Origin: Trichobilharzia szidati
Taxonomy: Eukaryota > Platyhelminthes > Trematoda > Strigeidida > Schistosomatidae
Length of the DNA: 64,000 nucleotides
Reading direction: 5' to 3'
Assembly (NCBI GenBank): GCA_944472155.2
Contig: OX235272.1
Span: 15,794,354-15,858,353, forward strand
Part shown: piece by piece, positions 46,126-57,074 of the stretch
Numbering within the stretch: position 1 is the stretch's first letter
How the letters are laid out: every line of letters begins with the position of its first letter
The notes under the pieces: model-generated
Told to the model about the DNA's origin: nothing
Seen by the model: the letters and a program-made list of their open reading frames with translations, nothing else
Databases searched by the model: none
Program-made: the position numbers and the translations under genes

Positions 46126-47080
46126 CAAGAATATTGGACAGCTGTTTTGTCCTGATTTTGAGCCTCTGCATTAATGAGTATCTGTGATCTCAATAGGGAC
46201 CTTCATTTTCTTTTTGATCAAGGCCGTTGACTATTCAGCCTTTTGACTCAAAATTCAGTGACTGGTGAGTTCCAACATTTTGTTAGTTTGTTATATAGCT
46301 CTACTTTCAACTAATGCTATATCGATGAACATGTTGTTCATATTAACCTGGTAGACCCCAGTTGTCATGATTGTTAATCACAGCTTGATGACATGCAGTT
46401 TAAAAAAATATTCAGAGACCTTGGCCTCGTTCGTAAACTGTTCAATCTCATGGTGAGGTCGTGTGTGTGTTTGCACTGTTGGATATTCTCAAGATAGGAC
46501 GAAGAAGCCGTTCAGCGCTCCTTATTGGTGTTTTACAATGATCTTTTTAATTGATATTGATTTTTGTGACGGAAATCTAGTAGTTGATATGTTATCATTC
46601 GGGATTCTGCATGTTAAGGCGTTTAGATTAACTGCAATGTAGATTTCACAAAGGAATGGATAGATAAGTTAGAGAATTGTTGAAAATCGTAAAGGAGCAC
46701 TGCACAGCTGCTGTTAGTTGACATGGGCTGTTCACATGAGCCCAAAAATTTTTGAATAGCGATCTCCTGCTCATCGGTGGCCACGTGATTGATGTCCTGA
46801 TGTTCTAAAGCTCACTGGTGACAGTTAGGATCCACCAAATCGAGTGTGAAGCGGATTTTCAACGATGGAATCTTGTTGTCACTAATTCACGAATTGACAG
46901 ATTTTGAAATGTTTGGGCCGTTGAGTTCAATGTCGGTGATTGATTAGTCCACAAGCTGACTTTGTACCTTCATGGGATCGGTGTTGTTGTGCAAATGCTG
47001 TCTAGAGCTCCTTAGTCATTTCCAGTAATCATTTCAAATCGATATGTTCATCTGTGACGAAATCTGTACTGAAAGTATTT
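46126..47080. repeat. Strongly diverged SINE1 fragments
   Basis: Alternating minus (46126-46265, 46660-46745) and plus (46790-47060) traces identified by words such as ttggacagctgttttgtcctg and cactaattcacgaattgac. No ribozyme core survives. No gene. Confidence 0.4.
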
Positions 47081-47134
47081 GAGTTCCCGATAAAATCCAT
47101 TAATGTAAGTGTATAAATTCCCTTTTGCTTAATT

Positions 47135-48095
47135 TAATAATAATAATTTGCTTTATTCCAAAACAATACTTGTGATACAGAATGGAATTCTCAGCATTTT
47201 TACTACAGTATTGCATCCAGTTAGTACATTATCAATAAATAGAAAACTTCATAGATTAAGGAAATCTCAGTTCATTATGACAACAACAGATTGGCATGTC
47301 GGTAGCAAAGCCAAAGTTGAACAGAGTGTTTGAAGGTGTTAGAAAAGTAGGTGCTATCATATTTACTGGCGTAAGCGGAAGAAAGAACCAAGCAGCACAT
47401 AACCGAAAAAAATGAGAGAGAAAGAAAAGGAAAAGAATGAAAGAAAATGTTGTACCAATAAATGATAAGAGTTGGCGAGACGAGGTCCAGTTGCACTACT
47501 GACTATTTAATGAATTATAGGTGTCAGGCCTAATGCTTTCTTTATCGCACAGAACACGAGCTAAGTAGGGTATGGTTAAGTTTTGCACTTGCTGGTGCGA
47601 GCATATAGTTTTCTATATAGGCCTCTGGTTTTGCGTGATGAGATTCAAGGTGAGAGTTGTGAGTGAAGAGGGTGGAGTGAGTTAGATGAAATGGACTTGT
47701 TCCATTTTTCACATGAGTCCATGTGCCTGTCAACCAGAATATTAACAAGCTGGTTAAGTGGCACGTTGTTTACCCTTCTGACAACCTTTGACATCCTGCG
47801 TAATATGATGTTATAGTCTTTCTTCAGTAGCCCGGGAAAAACTGAGGGGGAACAATAGAGAATAATAGGCAGAATGCGAGAGTTAACGAATTGTAGGAGT
47901 AAGGGTTGGGTTATACAAGACATTCGTCTTAACTTCTTGATTCAGAAGATTAGACGGAATATGTTCTTAGAAATCTCGAAGATATGAGACGACCAAGAGA
48001 GATCAGCAGATAGAGTGACGCCTAGGTATTTAATTTCCGACTTGGTTTCTATTTCAGTGCCATCTACTTTGCATTCGTGATATATCACACACGCC
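47135..48095 (-). mobile_element. CR1/Jockey-like LINE 3' copy, minus strand
   Basis: Minus frames encode SCITQPLLLQFVNSRILPII, VFPGLLKKDYNIILRRMSKV and NVPLNQLVNILVDRHMDSC, homologous to residues ~240-340 of the frame at 51849-52994. It begins in the YLGV-type block near 48050 and ends in an ATT tail at 47135-47147. RT palm missing, with stops present. Confidence 0.75.
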
Positions 48096-48294
48096 TACGC
48101 TCAGAAACACCTAAATAACTTTCTATCCATCATCTTGATTATGACAGGATAACAATAATAATTGTAAGAAATGTATTAATAGTGTAGACATTGACGTAAT
48201 CACATACACACACAAATGACAGCTGATAGTAAATCTGAAGAAAACGTTTACTAATAAGGAATGTGACAGTCTGTTAGTTAAATGAATAGTAAAC

Positions 48295-48720
48295 TTATAA
48301 ATTTTCAAGTATTGGTTTCGTAGGGATTTGGTTGATTGGTTACAGGATTTCATCATGAGCTGACATCAGTTAGAGAACCACTGGAAAACCAGCTGGGAGT
48401 ACTGGATAGCTGTTTCGTCCTAGTTTGGGACTCTTCATAAGCATGCACCCATCGGGTTTCGAACCAAGGATCTTGTCGTAGAACATTAAGCCACTGGGAC
48501 CCGATCCAATGGCCAGCCCATGAATTCCAACTTCTGCCAATTCATGACATAGCGCAACCACTAGCCAATGTCTTCGGCGAGTGTCTGCCCTCACGACCAA
48601 CCTGCCTTATCCTACTGGTCACGAATTCCCATTAGAACCTCAGGTAACTAACTACCTGCCTGAACAGGACCAGTAGCTAGTGAGTATCTTTAACCGACGC
48701 CAACTCCTCATGATGAAATC
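48295..48720 (-). mobile_element. SINE1 near-full-length, minus strand
   Basis: Tail (48295-48390), ribozyme zone with core TATGAAGA and intact GGACGAAACAGCTATCC, shortened tRNA-like head (anticodon arm deleted), and 5' module to 48720. Confidence 0.7.
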
Positions 48721-48850
48721 CTGTAAATGATCAATCGAATCCCAAAATTAGGACGAAACAGCTTTTCAGTACTCCCAGGTTTTCCAGTGGTTCTCTAACT
48801 GATGTCAGCTCATGATGAAATCCTGCATGCAATCAAACTTACAAATTATC
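48721..48850 (+). repeat. SINE1 3' half, plus strand
   Basis: From cccaaaattaggacgaaaca through the full tail. Inverted relative to the preceding copy. Confidence 0.65.
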
Positions 48851-48879
48851 ATGCCTTATTGAGAAGGGTCTATAAAAGG

Positions 48880-49440
48880 CATCATACTGTTTTGATGCAG
48901 TTGTTTTCTCTGAGCTAGATGGTTTACTTGTGGAGCCTTTATTGCCTACCTAGACAACGTCTTCAGAGCATACTTCAATTTGTTGAAGTGATCTTTTTAG
49001 TTTTTTCACGAGTTTATCAGTCATTTCTCCTTAAAAGTGATTGGGTGCCTTTTTTCTGTTTTCGTAGCCTCTTGCCTACTTGTATTGATGGCATTGATTG
49101 AATTTTTTTTGAATTTTTGTTAATGAGATTTTCCTCTTATAGACTGGTATAAATTTTATTCATATCAATGTGCCTGTTAATTGCCAGTTCACTGGAATAC
49201 CAGGCTCTTCCAAAAATTCTCAGGCCTACTTGATGCTTCCTCTGCGTTGTTCAAGTTGACTTCATGTCCTTGGTTGTCCGTATATGGTAAGATGAGAGAG
49301 TGGACATCATGTCTTTTGACAGCTAGTTTGTGTTCATGGACGTGAAGACGAAGAGGGTGTCGTACTCTGTGGTCAGTGTAGTGTTTTTCACAGTCACTGC
49401 AATTCATTTCTAGATGACTTTGGTTTTATCTTTTTTCGTT
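48880..49440 (-). mobile_element. PLE3 copy, minus strand
   Basis: Minus strand: MNCSDCEKHYTDHRVRHPLR (GIY-YIG core with YIG changed to YTD), then LAVKRHDVHSLILPYTDNQG, then stops. It finishes in the PLE3 terminal repeat (48880-48990). The catalytic motif and frame are lost. Confidence 0.65.
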
Positions 49441-49449
49441 GTTCAGCCT

Positions 49450-49906
49450 TTAGTTTTCAAGTATTGGTTTTGTCGGGATTTTGTTTTATTGCATGGGTGA
49501 TTTCATCATGAGCTGACATTGGTTAGAGAACCATTGGAAAACAAGCTGGGAGTACTGGACAGCTGTTTCGTCCTGGTTTGGGACTTTTCATCAGTACGCA
49601 CCCACTGGGATTCGAACCTAGGACCTTCTGGTTACAAGGCGAGCTCGTAGACCATTGAGCCAATGGGACCCGATCCAATGGTCGTGAATTTGCAGAAGTT
49701 AGAATTCAAAGACCATTGGATCGGGTCCCATTGGCTCAATGGTCTACGAGTTCGCCTTGTAACCAGAAGGTCCTAGGTTCGAATCCCAGTGGGTGCGTAC
49801 TGATGAAAAGTCCCAAACCAGGACGAAACAGCTGTCCAGTACTCCCAGCTTGTTTTCCAATGGTTCTCTAACCAATGTCAGCTCATGATGAAATCACCCA
49901 TGGAGT
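49450..49906. mobile_element. SINE1 near-perfect palindrome (fold-back pair)
   Basis: Arms 49492-49683 (minus SINE1) and 49711-49902 (plus SINE1), 192 bp each, differ at one position by my reading (gagctc versus gagttc) with a 27-bp spacer. Each arm holds tail, ribozyme zone (C3-mutated core, GGACGAAACAGCTGTCC intact) and the full tRNA-like head with B box ggttcgaatccc. Confidence 0.85.
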
Positions 49907-49929
49907 CTTCAGTTGACATACAGTTGAGT

Positions 49930-50025
49930 GAACTGTTTTTGTCGGTTTATATATGCGACCATCCAGGTCAGGGAACACAACTACATCGAAATCATCCACC
50001 TGAAGTACAAATCGTTTTCATTATA
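49930..50025 (+). repeat. PLE3 terminal repeat
   Basis: gaccatccaggtcagggaac … cacctgaagtacaaatcg matches the PLE3 3' terminus. It may be the far side of the PLE3 interrupted by the palindromic SINE1. Confidence 0.5.
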
Positions 50026-50404
50026 GCACCATAGTGTGCACATAGTATGCAGAGTAATGTCTTCATGAATATAATAATAATGAGAGAAAACAAATGAAGA
50101 AAAAAATGTAAGAAGAGCTGAATAATTTGGAGACAAATCCAGCAGTCCCACTACATGCATTGACACAATCACGCAACAAAATGTGGCAGAACTGCAGTTC
50201 AAAAAAGTTATATAGATAGGCCGAGGGACAGGCTGGTCAATGAATCTCTATTAATCGAAACTAGACGAATAATAAGTATAAGGCAACGCCAATACCAGAG
50301 ATATGAAAAATATTACTAACAATAGAATCAAGGTATTAGAAATTACGGGATTATAAGCAATATTTTTTGTTTTGACTGTAGCTTGATTACACACCGTATT
50401 TTCG
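50026..50404. other. Spacer, no gene seen
   Basis: AT-rich, no recognised element. Confidence 0.35.
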
Positions 50405-50555
50405 GTACAAGTATGGAATTTTCAGTATGTGATATTGGTAGCCTAAATTTTGCATGCCGACCATTGATATCAGGTACGCGTCGGCAGAGGATCGGATCCC
50501 GGACCATATGCATGGTTGGCGATAGTCCTAACCACTGTGCTATATGCACCTAAAT
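50405..50555 (-). mobile_element. SINE3 head, minus strand
   Basis: Minus: gtgcatatagcacagtggtt … ccatgcatatggtccgggat, the SINE3 tRNA-like head with a degraded B box (gatccgatcc). Confidence 0.6.
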
Positions 50556-50844
50556 TTACCATAGCCTTGAACTACTGAGTTTCTCTATAGTATCGCGATG
50601 TGTGTATTCGTCACCTGTTGAACTCTAATACTCGTTAAATGTTTTACATTACCAATGAAAATAGTGTTACTCAAGGAAATTTAAAAATCTATAAATCCGG
50701 GATTGCTGTCGAGCCGTTTCGTTATTAATTCAAGGGAACAAAAGGTCTCGACTGCCCGTAAACGACATGGGATTTGACTGAACTGGAATTCGGACACATC
50801 TATTCCAATGCATTTGAATAGACTAGCAATACATCGTTTACTTT

Positions 50845-51155
50845 TTCTTTTGGCGGAAGGAGATTCATCGTGCTGAAGTTTCTGTAGCAGATTTGTTTAC
50901 AGGGTGGGGTTGCTAGCCTAACGCCTGAGAAGGGGAGAGAGAAAAGGTTAGTGTTGCGTGACCGCAGAGCCCAGTGGACAACTGCTTGAGGCCGGTCACA
51001 CGAGGCCTGTTTTTGTTTGTTCTTTCTTCCTTGGTGTGTCTCAGTAGCATATTTATCACTTCTGCCCTGTGACACAGCAGCAGGAAGCGCAGTCGTTGTT
51101 AATCCGGGCCCCGACTGATCCGGCATGATATTTTGTGAGTTTGTTTGAATCATAG
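50845..51155 (-). repeat. GC-richer repeat, partly SINE3 body
   Basis: 50845-50945 on minus shares gctagcaaccccaccctgta and ctgctacagaaacttc with the SINE3 body. 50946-51155 is unusually GC-rich for the window and gives a frame (minus 51153-50800) without family features. Its origin is unresolved; not called a gene. Confidence 0.4.
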
Positions 51156-51440
51156 GAAGAAATGGAGATGGATTGGCTGGTCATACTCTGAGGAAACAAA
51201 CCATCAAGTGATATCACTAGACAAGCAATTGCTCAAGTGACCCTTGAATGAAAGGGAAGCGGCGAGTTGGTCGTCAGTGTGGGTGTGGGTGACTTGGAGG
51301 AGGTGATGTGAAGAGGAGATGAAAGTGTGTGGGCAGACTTGGAGCCAGGTGAAGGCTCTAGCAGAGAACCGAACGCAATGGAGATGCACGGCTGAAGCCC
51401 TATGTTCCTGTAGGAATTAAAGGGAACAATAATAATAATA
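51156..51440 (+). mobile_element. RTE/SR2-like LINE 3' terminal fragment (subfamily A)
   Basis: Only the last ~285 bp: GRNGDGLAGHTLRKQTIK-like coding, then the non-coding 3' end and (AATA)n at 51425-51440. Severely 5'-truncated. Confidence 0.75.
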
Positions 51441-51848
51441 TTTCGTTTACTTTCAGTCAAGTTCTCTTGTCAGTGGTCTGTCTCCTTTCTTTCTTCTTGT
51501 CCATAGTGTCATGTCATAGTGGTTGTCGCTGCCATTAGTGATTGGTAAAGTGGGCTCGCGAATCGATTAGATAGCAAAGTTTGTTAGCACAAGACACTGG
51601 TGAACAACTAGTTTGTTGTAACTGACGGTTATATAATTTGTAAGCAGAGTTTGAAAGTTGTTTGAGTATCTTGATATGATAATGGACAGTGAATTGTTCT
51701 CAGTAAATAATACAGTATCAATGAGCTATTTTTATCAAATAGAATTATTCTATAGTGGAACTGTACCCTGCCACACTACTCAAATTATATTACTAAATTT
51801 TTGAAGCCACCCTCACTAGTCAGTCTTGCTCCTTTAATTACCAGCTGA
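51441..51848. other. Spacer and 5' edge of the next LINE
   Basis: 51441-51770 no features. From about 51790 the sequence appears to belong to the CR1/Jockey-like LINE, before its frame opens at 51849. Confidence 0.4.
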
Positions 51849-52994
51849 ATTGAATCTGAAGGTTTCATTGGACAACTGCAAAGAAGTACATTAGATGCAG
51901 CCATTCTACTACACCACAATTTTGTTTCCTGCCTTGATAAGGGTGCTAAGTTCGTTCGAAAAGCTTTTTTAGACTATACTGCAGCTTTTGACTCTGTTCC
52001 CAGGACACTTTTATTAGGAAAGGTGATTTCAGCACAAACAGAGTCCCGAGCAACTAGATGGCTGTCTTCTTATTTTAAGGATAGGAAACAGCATACTGTT
52101 TTGGCTGGAAAGCGCTCCACTTCTCAGCTAACTGAAAGTGGTGTGCCTCAAGGTGCAGTACTTTCTCCATTTCTTTTCTCTTTCTTTATGCATGACCTTC
52201 CGAACTCCCCCAAAGTTAACTTCATTAAGTATGCTGATGATCTGACTGTTTCTGTCCCTGTAGTTTCCACATCGGATTGTTCCCATATGAATGGCTTCTT
52301 AGCTGAAGTTAAGGATTGGTCTGGCTCAAATGGTCTTAAACTAAATCCAACTAAATGTAACACTGTTGATTTCAGCTTGAGAAGTGAAAAAGACATGCAT
52401 GGATTGATCCTATTTCATGATTGTTGTAATATTAATGGTACCATGATAGAGAGTAAGTCATGTGTTTCTTATCTTGGCATTAGTTTCTCTTCAAACCTTT
52501 GCTGGTCGTCTCATATTCTTTTAGTTTCTAAGAAAGTTTTCCGTCTGAATTATTACATAAAGAAGTTGAGGCACTCAGGTATAACCCAACCTCTTCTCAT
52601 ACAATTTATTAATTCATGTGTTTTGCCCATCATTCTTTATTGTTCTCTATTATTCTTCCCTGTGTTACTCAAGAAAGACCATATAATACTACGAAGAACA
52701 TTGAAGGCTATAAGTAGGGTCAGTGCTATCCCTTTGACTCAACTAACTGACACTGTTGTCAATAGGCATATGAATTCTTGTAAACACTTAGCTAAAGTTA
52801 TCTTGTCTGATAGTGAACATCTTCTTTATTCACAATTGTTTCCTTGTATCTCTTCGGGTAAGAACAGAAGAAATTTCATAAACATTTATGCTCGTACTAC
52901 AAAATATAAAAATTCGACCGTACCATATTTGGCACGAGTATTGTGTGAAGAGACAAATATCAGAAAAGAACTTTTGCAACTTTTAAATCATTAA
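51849..52994 (+). CDS. Reverse transcriptase of a CR1/Jockey-like LINE (5'-truncated)
   Basis: An open frame of 381 codons, the longest in the window, after a stop at 51846. RT motif A is AFLDYTAAFDSVPR (about residues 39-52), motif B SGVPQGAVLSPFLFSFFMHD (~97-116), catalytic YADDLTV (~126-132), then GLKLNPTKC and VSYLGISFSSNLCWSSH. The C-terminal region has PIILYCSLLFFPVLLKKD. It would copy element RNA at a nicked target, but no endonuclease domain or ORF1 precedes it. The frame opens without ATG; the first candidate internal start is GTG at 52023. The lack of stops suggests recent insertion. It ends before an ATT-rich tail near 53240. The clade name is inferred. Confidence 0.8.
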   Translation: MESEGFIGQLQRSTLDAAILLHHNFVSCLDKGAKFVRKAFLDYTAAFDSVPRTLLLGKVISAQTESRATRWLSSYFKDRKQHTVLAGKRSTSQLTESGVPQGAVLSPFLFSFFMHDLPNSPKVNFIKYADDLTVSVPVVSTSDCSHMNGFLAEVKDWSGSNGLKLNPTKCNTVDFSLRSEKDMHGLILFHDCCNINGTMIESKSCVSYLGISFSSNLCWSSHILLVSKKVFRLNYYIKKLRHSGITQPLLIQFINSCVLPIILYCSLLFFPVLLKKDHIILRRTLKAISRVSAIPLTQLTDTVVNRHMNSCKHLAKVILSDSEHLLYSQLFPCISSGKNRRNFINIYARTTKYKNSTVPYLARVLCEETNIRKELLQLLNH

Positions 52995-53255
52995 CTAAAC
53001 AATAAAATGTAATGATGCATAATAATGCATGTGTTATTTGTTATATTATTTATTTATTATTCACTATGACCTAGCAATGGTGTGATTTTGTTGGGGTTTT
53101 TTTATTTTTCCTATTAACTATCAATATTTTAACATTTCATACATTTATATAATTATAAACAGAGCTGAACCATTGCAATATGTAAAAGAAACGCTGAAAA
53201 TTCCATGCTGTAAATTGTTATTGTTGTGGAATAAAGTGGTTATTATTATCATTAT
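52995..53255 (+). mobile_element. 3' non-coding region and tail of the CR1/Jockey-like LINE
   Basis: ccattgcaatatgtaaaaga … gctgaaaattccatgctgta … ggaataaagtggttattatt parallels the 3' end of the minus copy at 47135-47220 (tttattccaaaacaatactt; gaattctcagcattttta). Confidence 0.7.
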
Positions 53256-53711
53256 TATATGATGAATATCGGCTGATTGAAGTGTTTTCAATAAATCTCA
53301 GTTAAATAATAATGAGGCTACCTGAGATTGTCATGGCATGGAAGCGTCTTAGTTAAGTAGCGGGTTATGGTCGACGGTGAAATAAAGCAATCTAGGTGGT
53401 ACGAGGATTTGAATCAAAGGCCCGGTGAATTTCTAATCCGGAACCTACCTTACTAAATAAGCTGTATCCACTGTGTGGTTGATTTCTAGTGAAAAAATAT
53501 AACTAAGTTTTGATTTTATTCACAGTGAATTCAAAGGCTCTATATTACTGAGAATCCTGCCAGTGGCGACTATCTTTGACTATTTTTTAGTGAGAGTAGG
53601 AAGTTAAGTCTATCGTACAACATCAGACTCGTTCACTAGAGTGATGTGTACAGCTAATGTTCTTTGTATTGTTAATAGACATTTTTTAAATTTTTGATAA
53701 TTTCGAAGAGT
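53256..53711. other. Spacer, no gene seen
   Basis: 53330-53480 has some tRNA-head-like words but no clear A/B box pair. Confidence 0.35.
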
Positions 53712-54115
53712 TCTTAAGTGTTGGTTTACAGGGAATTGATTTGTTACAGTTTTGATCATCAGCTTACACCAATTAGAAAACCACTGGAAAATTACAGAGT
53801 AATGGACATTTGTTTCGTCTTAGGTTAGGGCTCTTCGGTGGTACGTACCCGTTGGGGTTTAAATCAACTACCACCCCGGGTTACTAGGCGGACACGTACA
53901 CCCCTTAGCCATCAACATCTGATCCAACTACCCTTGAATTTTAACTCCCGCCAATTCGACATATATAAAGCATAACAGTTACCTAGTGTTATCGGTTAAT
54001 GCATACCACTGAAGAGTCTTAAGTGAAGACGAAACAGCTATTCAATACTCTCTAGATTTCCATTGGGATGTCTGACTGACTGATGTCACCTCGTGACCAA
54101 ACATGCAGTTTCATA
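53712..54115. repeat. Inverted pair of diverged SINE1 copies
   Basis: 53712-53985 minus (tail, ribozyme scrap, head), 53986-54115 plus. The plus copy keeps core CTGAAGA, a 5-bp stem II GTCTT/AAGAC and GAAA (54012-54038), but stem I and the cleavage triplet (ATT) have drifted. Confidence 0.6.
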
Positions 54116-54182
54116 TCAACTCATCATTAGAACAGATTACAATACATTACAATATTAGATGGTTGGAGGCAATCGGAAGGAA

Positions 54183-54231
54183 GCCTTGGACCTAGGTTTC
54201 GTGCTAGTTGGCACTCCCCAGTCAGCAAGGC
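54183..54231 (-). ncRNA. SINE2 hammerhead with a core insertion
   Basis: Stem I GCCTTG/CAAGGC, stem II GTGC/GCAC, GAAA and stem III ACCTAGGT are all intact, but the core reads CTGACTGGGGA, a 4-nt insertion relative to CTGATGA. Probably inactive. Confidence 0.75.
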
Positions 54232-54607
54232 GTATCTGCAACCTTGAAGGAACTGATGTCCCTTGTGAGGTTCGAACCCGCGTCACCCAGTGCTGCAGTC
54301 AGAGACGTTACCACTGAGCTATTCGGGCTCGCGATTGACCTCATGTAGAACTGTAGTAGGTATTTTTGATTGGACACTAGTAACTACTGTGATGCGTCTA
54401 ATCCTCTCTTTGATGCAGACTGAATTCTATCAGAGGACTAGACGCATCTCACTAGTTACTAATGTCCAATCAAAAATACCTACTACAGTTCTACATGAGG
54501 TCAATCGCGAGCCCGAATAGCTCAGTGGTAACGTCTCTGACTGCAGCACTGGGTGACGCGGGTTCGAATCTCAGAAGGGACATCAGTTCCTTCAAGGTTG
54601 CAGATAC

Positions 54608-54656
54608 GCCTTGCTGACTGGGGAGTGCCAACTAGCACGAAACCTAGGTCCAAGGC
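54608..54656 (+). ncRNA. SINE2 hammerhead with the same core insertion
   Basis: The opposite arm of the fold-back compound with the identical 4-nt core insertion, indicating the arms were copied from one source rather than arriving independently. Confidence 0.75.
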
Positions 54657-54832
54657 TTCCTTCCGATTGCCTCCAACCATTTAATATCATCACAAACAAT
54701 GTACACCGTGATGGCGAGCTACCTAGAATGGTGGCCACATTACAACCTGACTGATGGAATTCAGTCTACATCAAAGAGAGGACTAGATGCATCACACTAG
54801 TTACTAGTGTTAAATCAAAACATTACAATATT

Positions 54833-55654
54833 GTCAGGCCATCGGAAGAAGTAACATGCATGCATATGTTGCTTACATAAATCTCCAGCTCCTTATTGAT
54901 TCAATTGCATGTAGGATGTCAGGGAAACCTACATTACTTGTTCACGCAAAAACACACACGCACACACAGGCAAACTTACACACACGCAAACATACACACG
55001 AGATGAAACCTGTCAGAAATGTTATTCGTTCCCTTTTTTATTTACTGTAATATCCCTTAAAAAAAATAATAAATCAAATGTTTTTAACCTGTATATATAC
55101 TATATTTTGTACATCATTTGATTTCCCTTATGAATACTAAAAAAATGCCTTGATTAAATGATGTTTAGCAGGGTGAGACGGTAACCAGACCGATAACCAG
55201 ACAGACATATCACAAGGCAATGGTGATAATAACATTAAAACAAGAATAATGCTAATCCGCTTCAAGACAATATTCTGTTTTCGGCCAAAAGCATGTATCA
55301 ATGTATAAAGAAAGCAACAGTATTAATAAATCACGATATCAGTAAAATAAAAAACACAAATTGTATCGAAATGTTCATGAAATTAATTAATAACTTCCCT
55401 TTAATAAAAGATATTACATACTGTTACATAATTTCTGATTAGGTTTTTTGTTTGAAGAGTATTAATGAGCTTACCTGTTTATATATATACACAAGTAACA
55501 AGCTCAGCTGGCTTATGTGACTAATTATTTATAACTACTCATAGTAATCAGTAGTATATATATCAGTAGCTTAACAAAGCGTATGAAGAAGAGAAAGGAG
55601 TACAACAGGACTAGATAATATCACTGACAATATTTCTGATTTTGGAGGACTAGA
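54833..55654. other. Spacer with ACAC-rich microsatellite, no gene seen
   Basis: The CA/CG-type microsatellite at 54948-55005 gives a spurious H/T-rich frame. The remainder is AT-rich without recognised elements. Confidence 0.45.
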
Positions 55655-56430
55655 TCGTGCAGTAGACCATGAATAGTAAGAAGAAGAGCATACGTCTCAC
55701 CAACAGTAAGATAATAATAGAGGAAGGATTCACGGTCTATTTATCGCTGGTGTCGCACACCAACTTGAAGATACACAAACAAAAAACAAACAGGTTGGCA
55801 GGAAAGAAAACGAAGATGAGACCTCAGGTGAATACAGGAGGGATACGGATGATGAAGACATCCAGCCAGCCAGCAACAACAACAACAAATAGAATTCACA
55901 GTCAATAGCAGAAATCTAAAGCAAGTCATCTCTTGCACGTATCTCAGAAATACGGATTCATCTACAGGAGATATGGATACAGAAATCAAATCTGGTCAAG
56001 ATCAGGTCGTTGAAGCAAGACGGATTATCACTGCTCTGAAGACGGTTTACAGATCTGGAGCACCTACACTGCAAAAGGATAAGGATTCTAATTTTCAACA
56101 ACAGTGCCACTTCAGTCAGTGCGTATGTATGTTTTAGAGACTTGATGCCCACGTTATCAAAAGCATTTTCAACATCCTTCTGCATACTGTTACCAGTCGA
56201 TGCTTTCTTTGCCTCGATAGTGAAATTCAGATGGATCGCCGGAACAGACGCGCGAGAAGAAACTCTGGCAACAAACCAACCAACAACCTACTGCCCAGCA
56301 TACATGCAGAAGGAAATGGAGGTGGATTAGACATACAATGAGTAGACTTTCAAGTGGTGTCACGCGGCAGGCCATCTAATGGAACCTGACTGGGAAGCGA
56401 CGGTCTGAACTTTGGGCACTTACAAGAAGA
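55655..56430 (+). mobile_element. Old RTE-like LINE fragment, plus strand
   Basis: Traces of LAGKKTKMRPQVNTGGIRMM and of the TYLRNTDSSTGDMDTEIKSG block, then RTDAREETLATNQPTTYCPA, MQKEMEVD and RPSNGT. Same protein region as other RTE copies, highly diverged. No microsatellite tail found. Confidence 0.55.
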
Positions 56431-56690
56431 AGCTAAAAACGTTAACTGACTCCGACTACGTTTTGGAAAGACTTTCTAATTGCAGATTATACGTTTTATT
56501 GTTAAAGAAAAAAGTAATAACAAAAGAAACTTCCGATTAACAAGTTGTCTTCTGCATGAATTAATGTCATTTTAGGTGAAACGACTGCATTTTAGGAAGT
56601 AGAAGCCAAGTTTGTGAAATTTCAGCTTAACCAAATTTTTGTGCCTTGTGAATTTAAGCGCAAATTACAGGTTTACCACTTAATGTCAAG

Positions 56691-56843
56691 ATGACTAGGA
56701 GACGTTGTGTCAATCAGCGTCTGTCTAAGTCGGCTGTGGACCAGATCGAAGACTTCGTCCGTGAGAAAGTTATTGGTCTTGTAAAATACCTAAATTCTTC
56801 AGGTATTGCCTTTTTTCTTAGAAGAATAAATCTTGCAGTCTCG
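56691..56843 (+). CDS. Candidate first coding exon of an unidentified gene
   Basis: ATG at 56691 opens MTRRRCVNQRLSKSAVDQIE, then DFVREKVIGLVKYLNSSGIA and FFLRRINLAVS, to a donor-like tcg/gtaaga at 56843/56844. Without splicing the frame stops at 56853. Codon choice (CGT, TCG, GTC) is less AT-biased than the surroundings and the peptide is helical and basic. An alternative donor is ttcag/gtattg at about 56799. No repeat in the window shares it. I do not recognise the protein. The call rests on one donor and an open frame. Confidence 0.35.
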
Positions 56844-56924
56844 GTAAGATTTTAGTTACTCATATATACAGCAAATTTAAATTATATAGGGAAACAACTT
56901 GGAAGATGGTGAGTAGCGATGGAA

Positions 56925-57074
56925 TCCAGGTTGTATACTTCGCCTTATTTGGGACGTGACATCTGGACTTACCCCCCAAATCTACAGTAAGTGATAGCGT
57001 CCTCACTGACACCCGAATTCCATCTGACCATCGTTTCAAATGCCAAATCGTTATCCACTAGACCATCTGGGCGC
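56925..57074 (-). repeat. tRNA-Glu/Asp-like SINE head, minus strand
   Basis: Minus: gcgcccagatggtctagtgg at the 5' end, then gggtgtcagtgaggacgc. The A-box-like tggtctagtgg is clear, the B box is degraded. Placed head-to-head with the next unit. Confidence 0.55.

Larger units (their letters stand above)
54157..54819. mobile_element. Fold-back SINE2 compound with a single 13-bp TSD
   Basis: A minus SINE2 (54157-54412) and a plus SINE2 (54434-54685) form an inverted repeat, followed by one more inverted copy of the 5' module (54686-54819). The centre is a ~63-bp-arm hairpin (54345-54411 / 54435-54498). Direct repeats acattacaatatt at 54144-54156 and 54820-54832 flank the whole 663 bp. tRNA-like heads with A box tagctcagtggt and B box ggttcgaatc occur on both arms. 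Confidence 0.8.

Noticed and set aside
50800..51153. 117-residue minus frame in GC-richer DNA
   Set aside because: One half overlaps SINE3 body sequence and no domain is visible; more likely a repeat.
54948..55005. H/T-rich short frame over ACAC repeats
   Set aside because: Microsatellite translation, not a gene.
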